Shown here piece by piece: positions 1-7,687 of a stretch of DNA of 64,000 bases. Origin of the DNA: Symbiodinium natans (taxonomy: Eukaryota > Sar > Dinophyceae > Suessiales > Symbiodiniaceae); contig CAJNDS010001236.1 in NCBI GenBank assembly GCA_905221605.1, forward strand, positions 639,264 to 703,263, given 5' to 3'. Under the pieces are notes generated by a model, which saw nothing but the letters and a program-made list of their open reading frames with translations, ran no database searches and had not been told where the DNA came from. Position 1 is the stretch's first letter. Each line of letters starts with the position of its first letter. The translations under genes and the position numbers were made by a program.

Positions 1-544
1 TTTCTTAAGGGTGTCGAAGAGCACAAGCGCACAGCATAACTCTTCATGGCTTCCAGATCACTGCTGCTTAAGACAAAACCCTCCTGAGACAGGGGCATGC
101 ACCCTAAACTGCAAACCCTAAACCCCAAACCCCTGACCTCAGGAGCCCCCAAACCATGTTAAGCCCTGAACCCCGAGAGATCCCCTGCCACACCTGCGGA
201 GCATGGCCAGGTGGTAGAAGTCGGCAGAGGCTGCGACTCCAGTCATGCGCCTTGAAGAAACCAGTGCAGCTAAGTTTGTGTCTGGTAAGTGTACACGGCG
301 CCGGGTTGAGGGCTTTAATTTCGAAGCTGACCTTCCAAGAAGTTCGAGAGTTCGACATGTCAGACCCAGGTTCATGAGAAGTAAGGGGGATCACACAGGC
401 TTGAGGACTAGTTGAAGGCTCGTGGCAAATCAAAGTTATCAAAGTTTTGTTTTGAGTGAAAAGGTCACTTTTTGCCTATGCGTTTTGCAACCTTAATGTA
501 GGGTGCAGGGGCTAGCGGCTAGGTTTCATCCCTTCATTCCGAAG

Positions 545-547
<3 letters not shown>

Positions 548-582
<35 letters not shown>
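548..582. repeat. (CT)n microsatellite
   Basis: Uninterrupted CT dinucleotide run of about 35 bp in unique sequence. No coding signal on either side. Confidence 0.9.
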
Positions 583-584
<2 letters not shown>

Positions 585-731
585 GTGTGCAGCGAGGCTG
601 CTACCATGTTTAGGGTCGAGGATTTCAGGCTTAGTTTTCAGCGCCTTGGGCTTTCAATGGCCTTGGGTCTCGGGTAGGATGGAGGATACGTTCGCATTGG
701 GCTTCGAGTATGTGTGTGTGTATCCCCCCCA

Positions 732-837
732 GAACCCCAAACCCCAAGCCCTAAACCCCAAACCCTAAACCCTAAACCCTAAACCCTTAACCCTTAACCC
801 TTAACCCTTAACCCTAAACCCTAAACCCTAAACCCTG
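732..837 (+). repeat. CCCTAAA array upstream of an exon
   Basis: About 15 C-rich telomere-type units, some degenerate (CCCCAAA, CCCTTAA), running into the acceptor of the exon at 848. With the TTTAGGG array at 945 it brackets that exon with inverted telomeric sequence. Confidence 0.95.
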
Positions 838-847
838 CCCCCCAAAG

Positions 848-944
848 GACATCAACGCCTTCCAGCTCACAGTGTTGGCCGACCTCCTCGACGACGCAGT
901 GCTCCACTCCGAGCTCGAGGAGCTCAGCCCACAGCCGTGCCATG
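848..944 (+). CDS. Internal exon of an unidentified gene
   Basis: Acceptor CCAAAG|GAC and donor CATG|GTTTAG. One open frame starting DINAFQLTVLADLL, with mostly G or C in third codon positions, leucine-rich and acidic. The donor is the first telomere unit of the downstream array. I do not recognise the family. Frame and boundaries are inferred from sequence only, and the phase does not connect directly to the next exon I found (1768), so at least one exon between them is missing. Confidence 0.6.
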
Positions 945-1080
945 GTTTAGGGTTTAGGGTTTAGGGTTTAGGGTTTAGGGTTTAGGGTTTAGGGTTTAGG
1001 GTTTAGGGCTTAGGGTTTAGGGCTTAGGGTTCAGGGTTCAGGGCTTAGGGCTTAGGGTTTGGGGTTTAGGGTTTAGGGTT
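945..1080 (+). repeat. TTTAGGG array downstream of an exon
   Basis: About 19 G-rich telomere units starting at the donor of the exon ending at 944. Orientation is opposite to the array at 732-837. Confidence 0.95.
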
Positions 1081-1082
1081 AG

Positions 1083-1157
1083 TAGGGAATGAGGGAATTA
1101 GGGCCCTATTTATACCCTTTAAGGGATGATGTAGGCTACTCATTCCCTCATTCCCTA
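1083..1157. mobile_element. Short MITE-like element with perfect 16-bp inverted ends
   Basis: Bases 1083-1098 (TAGGGAATGAGGGAAT) are exactly complementary to 1142-1157; total length 75 bp. No second copy of this family was noticed in the window. Confidence 0.7.
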
Positions 1158-1178
1158 CCAAGAACCAGCCAGATAGTG

Positions 1179-1277
1179 CAGGGGTCGGAAGACGTACTAA
1201 TAGTATGCCCTTTTGGCCCCTATATTCGCATAGTATGAGAACCTCCCAAAACCCTATTCTAATTGTGAAGGCCCTTG
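1179..1277. mobile_element. Family B MITE-like element (CAGGGGTCGGAA end)
   Basis: Starts CAGGGGTCGG, carries an internal TATGCCCTT block and a CCCTATTCTAATT block, and ends AAGGCCCTTG. Related copies lie near 2504, 8696, 21525 (reversed) and 61300. Confidence 0.55.
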
Positions 1278-1291
1278 CGGTATGCCCTTCT

Positions 1292-1391
1292 GGTAGCCCA
1301 GTGGTACCCCTTTGCCCTTTTTGTTGGTTCCAGGTTCCGTTGTAAAGTACCCAACCCCAAAAGCCCTCATTATCATGTGGTTACTGGGCTT
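1292..1391. mobile_element. Family D MITE-like element (AGCCCAGTGGTACCC end)
   Basis: Left end GGTAGCCCAGTGGTACCCC is the imperfect complement of the right end GTGGTTACTGGGCTTCC. Related copies lie at about 3182, 59184 and 59958. Confidence 0.6.
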
Positions 1392-1767
1392 CCAAGTATG
1401 AGTCTTTCTGGGACAAAGCTGTTGACACCGGCTGGGGGTGAGGGGGGCGGCGGTAGGGCTGGTAGGGGCGGAGGTGTGTGAGTGCAGGACATGGGTTGAT
1501 CATTTCGAGCGCATCATCTGCACAGCCTTGCTAAATAGTAGGCACGTGTCGGCAATGTCTTGTTCTTGGGGACAGGTCCAGGCCTGTGCACAGTGTTTAG
1601 AGTGCGCAGTTGTAGTCTCAGGGCCTACCTTAGGCGCCGAGTTGCCCAAAATCAGGGGCGACTGTGCCCCCAAAATAGGAATCGGTAGCCCATAGTTATA
1701 GTCTAATTACTGGCTTTCCTAAACCCTAAACCCTAAACCCTAAACCCTAAACAATCACGCGCTGCAG

Positions 1768-1856
1768 GAGATGTACGTGGCCGCCGAAGAGGGGGGCAGC
1801 GAGCCTTTACCAGACTGCCTCGCGACCGCGGAGAAGCGGCCGGGCATCATGAGCAA
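1768..1856 (+). CDS. Internal exon of an unidentified gene
   Basis: Acceptor GCTGCAG|GAG (AG|G rule), donor AGCAA|GTATAAG. The open frame begins EMYVAAEEGGSEPL and ends PGIMSK, strongly G/C at third positions. A CCCTAAA array (1718-1753) precedes it and a TTTAGGG array (1864-1907) follows. Function unknown; probably the same gene as the exon at 848, not proven. Confidence 0.65.
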
Positions 1857-1912
1857 GTATAAGCTTAGGGGTTTAGGGTTTAGGGTTTAGGGTTTAGGGT
1901 TTAGGGCTGCCA

Positions 1913-1990
1913 CTTGGAGGTTCATGGTACTTATTAACCGACTATAAGTGTACTTACCCACTTTGGTTAATAAGTACCATGAACTCCAAG
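1913..1990. mobile_element. Hairpin element with about 26-bp inverted ends
   Basis: 1913-1939 and 1965-1990 are complementary except for one extra G in the left arm, leaving a 25-bp loop. It lies right after the TTTAGGG array that follows the exon at 1768. It has no coding capacity. Confidence 0.75.
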
Positions 1991-2257
1991 TATGAGCTTG
2001 TGGGGTTTCTAGTAGGGAGCACTACAAAAGAACATTGGATGGTTTGAGTTTCAAGGTGTATCTACGGCATATTGTTGCACGCATGAAAAGCACTCTTCAG
2101 GATTTCATTGCGGCTTCCTTGAGGCTTAGTCAGCCTATGCTTACCGCGTATGCTTACCGCGAAAGGGGTCGTCGTGCCGGCCACCCTTCGGAACTTCAGG
2201 CCCTTGAATACCTCAGCCCGAAACCACACAACCCTCAATGGTTACCCGAAACCTGAG

Positions 2258-2360
2258 CTTCTGAGGTACCTCGCCAAGGCGCTGGCGGCTTGGAAGGAGT
2301 TCCCGGAGAAGTGGTCCGAGCTGGTGGCGCTATCGTCGGGCCAGGACCCGATTCTGGCTA
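2258..2360 (+). CDS. Internal exon of an unidentified gene
   Basis: Open frame LLRYLAKALAAWKEFPEKW and on through SSGQDPIL; helical, Trp-containing and with G/C third positions. Acceptor CTGAG|CTT and donor GCTA|GTGTTG are plausible but the ends are uncertain: the frame stays open upstream to about 2230. No telomeric array touches it. Family not recognised. Confidence 0.5.
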
Positions 2361-2503
2361 GTGTTGGATACTGCTTTCAGAGTTCAAAGACACAAAACTC
2401 ACCAAACTCTACACCCTGTGTTTCTTTGGGGTTGTTCCAAGGTGAAATTTTGCACGGCTCCCGCCCAGCAACTGCCACAAGAACCGTGGGTCATAGTTTA
2501 ATA

Positions 2504-2583
2504 TAGGGGTCGGAATAGTTGCTAGTAGTATTCCCTTATGGTCCAACTTTGTTTATACAATTTATACTACAATATCCCCACCC

Positions 2584-2615
<32 letters not shown>

Positions 2616-2642
2616 AGAAAAAACTATTCTAACTATTCTGGT
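2504..2642. mobile_element. Family B MITE-like element
   Basis: TAGGGGTCGGAATA start and TATTCCCTTATGGTCC block shared with the copy at 8696. The right half is interrupted by a long poly-C/poly-A stretch (about 2587-2617), so the end is approximate. Confidence 0.45.
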
Positions 2643-2947
2643 TCCTTTAGTACTGTTTCTTGTTGAGCAGGGGGTCCCTGTGCCAGAGCAAAGGAACGTA
2701 ACGTACGTATGCCATCTGATCTGATGCCTTGACTGGAGCCCGAAGTCTACCCCGATACCCGAAAAGCTACAGAGCACCTGAGCCCAAAACCCCAGATCCG
2801 GAACCCCCCCCCCCACCCGGTCATCCTCGCAATCGTTGGGAGTTTGGATATGGTTTTGCTGGTGGTGTTTGGCTCATTTCTCTGTTTGGAGTTCGGCTTG
2901 CAGGGTTATAAAGGTGTCGTTTTTGAAGGCGTAGTGATTCCTGCAAG

Positions 2948-2979
2948 AGGACGACCTGCGCAAGGTCATCGATTACGAA
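2948..2979 (+). CDS. Possible micro-exon
   Basis: Short frame EDDLRKVIDYE between TGCAAG and a GCTTGA that could be a GC donor. Charged composition fits a real peptide, but a 32-bp exon called by eye is weak. Confidence 0.3.
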
Positions 2980-3181
2980 GCTTGACAGACACATCCGTTA
3001 GGACAACGTACGCCATGCAGTTGTGAACCCAAACATTTTATGGTAGATGATGTGGGATGTAGCCTAGGGATCTGTCAGGACGTCTTCCTTTTCATGCACT
3101 TACCGGAGCATATTTATCGAGTGTATCAAAAACAGCCGAGCCCGAACTCACTGGACCCCAAAAAACCAAAAAGCAACAACT

Positions 3182-3287
3182 AGGGCCCGGGTAGGCCCTT
3201 ATTCCCTTTTTGGGCGGGCTTTAGGTTCCCTTAAACTCAAAACCAAAAAAGGTACCCTTTTATTCCCGGGTTACTCTTGGGTCTAGT
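3182..3287. mobile_element. Family D MITE-like element
   Basis: Shares the CCTTATTCCCTTTTTGGG block and the TTTAGGTTCCCTTA block with the copy at 59184; ends in CCCGGGTTACTCTTGGG. It lies between the micro-exon at 2948 and the exon at 3337. Confidence 0.5.
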
Positions 3288-3336
3288 AGCCCTAAACCCT
3301 AAACCCTAAACCCTAAACCCGAAGCTCAAAGCTAAG

Positions 3337-3433
3337 GCCATGGACACACAGAGCCACCGACTCCGGCGTCTGGCCCTGGCGCGCGGCCTCCGGGCAAGCC
3401 CCGCGGAGGCGCCACAGGAGATCAACCTCTCCT
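3337..3433 (+). CDS. Internal exon of an unidentified gene
   Basis: Acceptor GCTAAG|GCC, donor CTCTCCT|GTTTTC. Open frame AMDTQSHRLRRLALARGL and on through EINLS, Arg/Ala-rich with strong G/C third positions. CCCTAAA arrays lie on both sides, so this exon does not follow the usual inverted arrangement. Function unknown. Confidence 0.55.
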
Positions 3434-3950
3434 GTTTTCAGGGGCCCTAAACCCTAAACCCTAAACCCTAAACCCTAAACCCTAAACCCTAATTAAACCC
3501 TAAACCCTGGCAGGATTCAAGGGTTTAGCCTCCCATGTTTTTCGGGCTTAGGGCTTCGGGGGCTCATTGAGGTTAAAGGTTCAGGGTTGGGGGGGCTCCT
3601 GAGGCTTATTATCCTGAGGTTTAGGGTTCCGTTGGGTTGGGTTGGTAGGAGTTTGGGATGATGGCAAGTAGAGCTTCAGGTTCAGGGTACAGGGTTCAGG
3701 GTTCAGAGTTCAGGGTTTAGGGTTTAGGATTTAGGGTTTAGGGTTTAGGGTTTAGGGTTTAGGGGCGAGCAGCTGTTACTCCGTTTTGCGGTCAGGGTTT
3801 CAGGCTTCTGGCGGTGCTCGCTTCTGGTCGTTTGGGCTTTGCGGCCTGTGTAGGTTCGGGTTTGGGCAGCATGTTACAGGAGTCACTGCAGGCATCAAGT
3901 GGTCTGGGGTTGGAGGCTTAGGCTTTGGCAAGTGCGTCTGACCAGTGAGG

Positions 3951-4054
3951 TTGGGACATTCACGCTTATACTAGCCGTCCTTCATGGGGATTATAGTACC
4001 CCTTTATTATAATCCCGATTAAGGACTGTTACTATAAGGGGGAACATCCCAACA
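3951..4054. mobile_element. Family C MITE-like element (GGGATGTTC ends)
   Basis: Left end TTGGGACATTC...GTCCTT and right end AAGGACTGTTACTATAAG...CATCCCAA are imperfect complements over about 32 bp. Copies lie near 17028 and 53352. Confidence 0.65.
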
Positions 4055-4353
4055 TTGAGGTTTCAAGGTATGTCAGATTCGGGAGGGCAGAGTTTCAGAC
4101 AGCCGCAACCGAAGGCACTCGACCCCGCGGCCTTCCTTAACACAAGAAGCTAAACGCCCGTGGGGGATTAGGGTTTGGGTTTAGGGTTGAGGGTTTAGAG
4201 TTTAAGGTTTAGGGTTTCTCAGCCCCCCCAAACCCTACAAACCGACACCCGCCATTTAAGCCCTAGTGGCCTTCAAGCCCCTATAGGGCTCCGATAGAAC
4301 TCCAAACCCTAACCCTTCAAGCCCCAACTCCTCCCTCCCTCTTTTGTGGAGAG

Positions 4354-4461
4354 GCTGCCGCCGCTGGGGCCGTTGAGATGGCAACTGCCATCCTCGGGGA
4401 GGTGACGCAGATGAAGAAGACAAAGGCCCGGCTGCTCATTGACACCTCGGGACCTGGGGGG
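4354..4461 (+). CDS. Internal exon of an unidentified gene
   Basis: Acceptor GGAGAG|GCT. Frame AAAAGAVEMATAILGEVTQM then KKTKARLLID. The donor lies within GGGGGGTGTTTAGG, so the last bases are uncertain. The end of the exon and the first part of the intron are duplicated in tandem (4439-4482 and 4483-4526). Ala-rich helical segment; family unknown. Confidence 0.6.
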
Positions 4462-4580
4462 GTGTTTAGGGTTCAGGGGCGCAGTGACATCTGGGGACCC
4501 TAGGGGGTGTTTAGGGTTCAGGAAGCAGGGTGGTTTTTTTTCGGAGTTGGCGAACTCCAAGCCCCTTGGGACCAAGCCAG

Positions 4581-4647
4581 GCTATAGTTTGTGGAGAAGG
4601 ACTGTTCGGAGTTGTGTGTGCCGCCATGTTCCCCGAAAAGGAAACCT
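4581..4647 (+). CDS. Possible internal exon
   Basis: Acceptor AGCCAG|GCT and donor ACCT|GTCCTA. Frame AIVCGEGLFGVVCAAMFPEK, hydrophobic enough for part of a membrane segment. A second frame is also open, so the frame choice is tentative. Confidence 0.4.
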
Positions 4648-5082
4648 GTCCTAGGCAGAATCCTAAACCCTAAACCCTAGGTCTTTAAGGCCAGGAGCCT
4701 TTGGGCCCGAAACTTACGTTTAGGGTTCAAGGTTTACGGTGGTGGGTATAGGTTCAGGGCTCTGTCGAGACTGTAGGATTGGGCTTCGGATGAGGGCTTG
4801 AGTCTTGAAGGAATTCGGAGCTTAGCGTAGGTTCGAAACAGAAGGCTTGTCGCAAGCCAAGTTTGCCACCCCTGAACGAGCGGTTTGTTTATCCACTTGA
4901 GTTGCATCTTCGCACTCGCACCATACACAGATGCCTGACCTGCATGTTTGTCTGTGTCGTAACGTAGCATGAGGCATCCATGAGGCATCCAGGATACTCA
5001 CATCGGCATCAAGTTTCAACAGGCCCTTGATTCCCTTGATCAGCCATGACTCCGAGCCCAAATGCCTAAAGCGTGCTCCCAA

Positions 5083-5189
5083 CCTACTATTGGCTTAAGA
5101 ACCCCAAAAGAATAAAAATTAGTAATTCCTAGATTACCCTTAAAAAGGCGAATATTTTGCATTTTTTCGGGGTCTTAAGCAATTAGTAG
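5083..5189. mobile_element. Family A MITE-like element (GCTTAAGAACCCC ends)
   Basis: CTACTATTGGCTTAAGAAC...at the left is complementary to ...GTCTTAAGCAATTAGTAG at the right (about 20 bp). AT-rich centre with a TAGATTACCCTTA block also present in the copy at 52197. A third copy lies at 13719. Confidence 0.7.
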
Positions 5190-5380
5190 CAACAAGTACA
5201 ACATAACCCCCCCGCTCTGCACTCAAAAGTGGCCCAGATCGCCATGTTCAACGGGCTCAAAGGGGTTCAGGGTTCAGGGTTTTAATATCCGGGTTCATGG
5301 GTTCATCAAAACAGCCCCTAAACCCTAAAACCTAAAACCTAAACCCTGAACCCTAAACCCTAAACTCTAAACCCTAAAAG

Positions 5381-5470
5381 GCTGCCGCAGCGGCTGGGGA
5401 TGAGGATCCCATCCACGCCATGCTGGAGCTCGGATGCTTGTCTTTTGATCGAGCGGTCCAAGCACACAAA
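5381..5470 (+). CDS. Internal exon of an unidentified gene
   Basis: Acceptor CTAAAAG|GCT. Frame AAAAGDEDPIHAMLELGC to DRAVQAHK. The exon ends at AAA before GAGTTTAGG, a GA-type donor in which the intron carries GAG at both ends; this choice joins in phase with the exon at 5920. CCCTAAA lies upstream and TTTAGGG downstream. Function unknown. Confidence 0.6.
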
Positions 5471-5919
5471 GAGTTTAGGGTTTTAGGTTTTAGGGTTTAG
5501 GGTTTAGGTTTAGGTTTAGGTTTTAGGACTTTTGTTGCTTAGGGACCGGTGTTGGGTCACTTCAATGCGCCTGGTGCCCATGCGGCATAGCGGGTAATGA
5601 GCATGGAAGAATCTTAGAGAACCAGGAGGAATTTGTGAAGTACTGCTCCTTCACAGTTTCCTTTGCTAGGCTATGGTCCAATAAACTATTGGTGATGCGA
5701 GCTGAAAAACCTAGGTCAGGTAGTCGAACCCGTGCGATTTTTGGCCGTGGTGCGAACTTGGGGCAGGGGAACGGGTACGAACGTTCAGGTTCGCACGCCC
5801 TGCTGGCTGACAACCTGTACCCTGACAGCCAGCACCCTGATGATCCCACACCTCGACCCTGCCACCCCAGAGCTGTGCCCCTAAACCCTAAACCCTAAAC
5901 CCTAAGCCCTAAACCTGAG

Positions 5920-6033
5920 CTGTACCAAAGGGTGGGGATTCAAGGGAACCTCAAGGTTTTCCTGCCAGGCAAACATGTCGCAAAGATCTCGGTGGATGAC
6001 CGCAGTAGGAAGCACAACAATGGTTACGTCAGG
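5920..6033 (+). CDS. Internal exon of an unidentified gene
   Basis: Acceptor ACCTGAG|CTG, donor GTCAGG|GTAGGA, exactly 38 codons. Frame LYQRVGIQGNLKVFLPGK then HVAKISVDDRSRK, a mixed hydrophobic and basic segment with G/C third positions. In phase with 5381-5470. Not recognised. Confidence 0.65.
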
Positions 6034-6572
6034 GTAGGAAGCCCTGGATGCCCTACTTTGAGTAAAGAGAGTCCATGTCCACCGCCTTGCTCGTACTGTA
6101 AATGACGGACCCTACTTGAAGCTGTAGTTCTGAGGGCTTTTGCGAAACGGCTCTGAACTGAGAGCTTTGCTCAATGGCTCTGAATCTGTTGAAAGCAAGT
6201 CAAACCTCAGATTCTGCATGAGCATCCATGCGTCAAACCATGCTTGCTGCTGTGATCTGCTCTGCTCTGCGGTGCCGTGCTGTGCTGTGCCAAAAACTAC
6301 TGGACCTTCCCACACGAAGAACTTGACACACAACTCATGTCATGTGACGGTTGACTGAATCTTTTCTGAGCCAGAATACACTCCATGGACCTAGCTGGGC
6401 TGCTCTTGGGTTTCTTGGCTTTGGGCTTTTTTTTTGCAAGGTCGGCTTCGAAGGTCTTGAAGCGCCCTCGAAGTGTTGATCCCGAGACTGACCGAAACCC
6501 TAAACCCTAAACCCTAAACCCTAAACCCTAAACCCTAAACCCTAAACCGTGCATGGGCTTTCGCCAGCTCAG

Positions 6573-6620
6573 GAGTCTTCTTGTTGGCCAGCCTAGCTCC
6601 ACGGCCCATCACGGATGACA
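6573..6620 (+). CDS. Possible small exon
   Basis: Acceptor CTCAG|GAG and donor GACA|GTTTCA; frame VFLLASLAPRPITDD. CCCTAAA array upstream at 6502-6548. The phase does not join the exon at 5920 directly. Confidence 0.35.
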
Positions 6621-6750
6621 GTTTCAGGGTGTTGCAGGGTTCACGAAAAAAGAGGGAGCTTTAATGTAGGCACCCAAATCGTAGGAGCCGCCTTCTAAGA
6701 AGGGCGCCAATAAGGAACCCCGAACATCGCATGGAGCTTTTTTTTGGCCC

Positions 6751-6817
6751 AGGGTTTAGGGTTTAGGGTTTAGGGTTTAGGGTTTAGGGTTTAGGGTTTA
6801 GGGTTTAGGGTTTAGGG
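6751..6817 (+). repeat. TTTAGGG array
   Basis: About 9.5 uninterrupted G-rich telomere units. Confidence 0.95.
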
Positions 6818-6994
6818 TGAACACGAAGCCATGTATCCATACCTAGATCTGAGGGTTGCTCCTGAGCAGCAAAGCTCACGTTCCGCTTCTGCCACATGCA
6901 GCGCTGGACCCTTTTCAGGGTTTTTGGGTTTAGGGTTGAGGGTTTAGGGTTTAGGGTCTTCGTTGCTCGGTGTTGAGGGCTTGCGCGGCCGCAG

Positions 6995-7069
6995 CCCCCC
7001 ATGCTGCGAGGTCAAGGATGCGCGGTCGGCCACACTGCCCAAACTGGGCGGGGCTGACTTCCAGGACCT
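6995..7069 (+). CDS. Possible exon upstream of the WWE gene
   Basis: Acceptor GGCCGCAG. Frame CEVKDARSATLPKLGG then ADFQDLW, stopping at 7077-7079. If the GA donor after ADFQ (7064/7065) is used, it joins in phase with the exon at 7472. Probably the same gene as 7472-12479. Confidence 0.5.
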
Positions 7070-7471
7070 GTGGACATGACTTGGGGTTTTGCTGCTGGAG
7101 ATTTCGCTCTGGTAGTCGAGGGCTCGGTTTTCGGTTCCAGGTGTTCCAGGTGTTGAGATCTTGGGGGCTTGAATGCCCGCAGCTTTAGGACAGCCCTGTA
7201 GGGTTTAGGGTTTAGGGTTTAGGGTTTAGGGTTTAGGGTAAATCAGGGAGTTTTGAACCCGACTAAGCTGCTACCTAAGCAACGCCTTCAACCGTGGGCC
7301 TCAAAGGCACCTCAACCTCAAACCTTTTGGCCCTTAAGCCCTGACCCCCGAAGCCTTGTTGGGCTTGTCTAGCCAGGGTTGGGGGAGTTCAGCTGCAAGG
7401 GTGTTGTGGAAAGAGTTAGGTAAGCTCTCAGGGCTTTCAACTAAAGCCATGCTCAACACAGCTTGCAACAG

Positions 7472-7618
7472 GAAGCCGCCAGACACGTGTGGGACAACAA
7501 GCAAGATCATCCCCAGATCATCGCTGCACTTTGTTACGTGCACCTGGGTTGCAACATAAGCCGTGATTTCAGGTTTCATGACAGTTGGAACTTGAACGAT
7601 TCAGCAGTGAGTAAAGGC

Positions 7619-7687
<69 letters not shown>

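Noticed and set aside
7619-7684. CRISPR array
   Set aside because: All tandem arrays here lack unique spacers; the sequence is eukaryotic nuclear.
7463-7687. Poly-Gln protein from the CAG repeat
   Set aside because: The frame passes the GTTGCA donor of the exon 7472-7547; splicing to 7939 keeps phase and removes the repeat.
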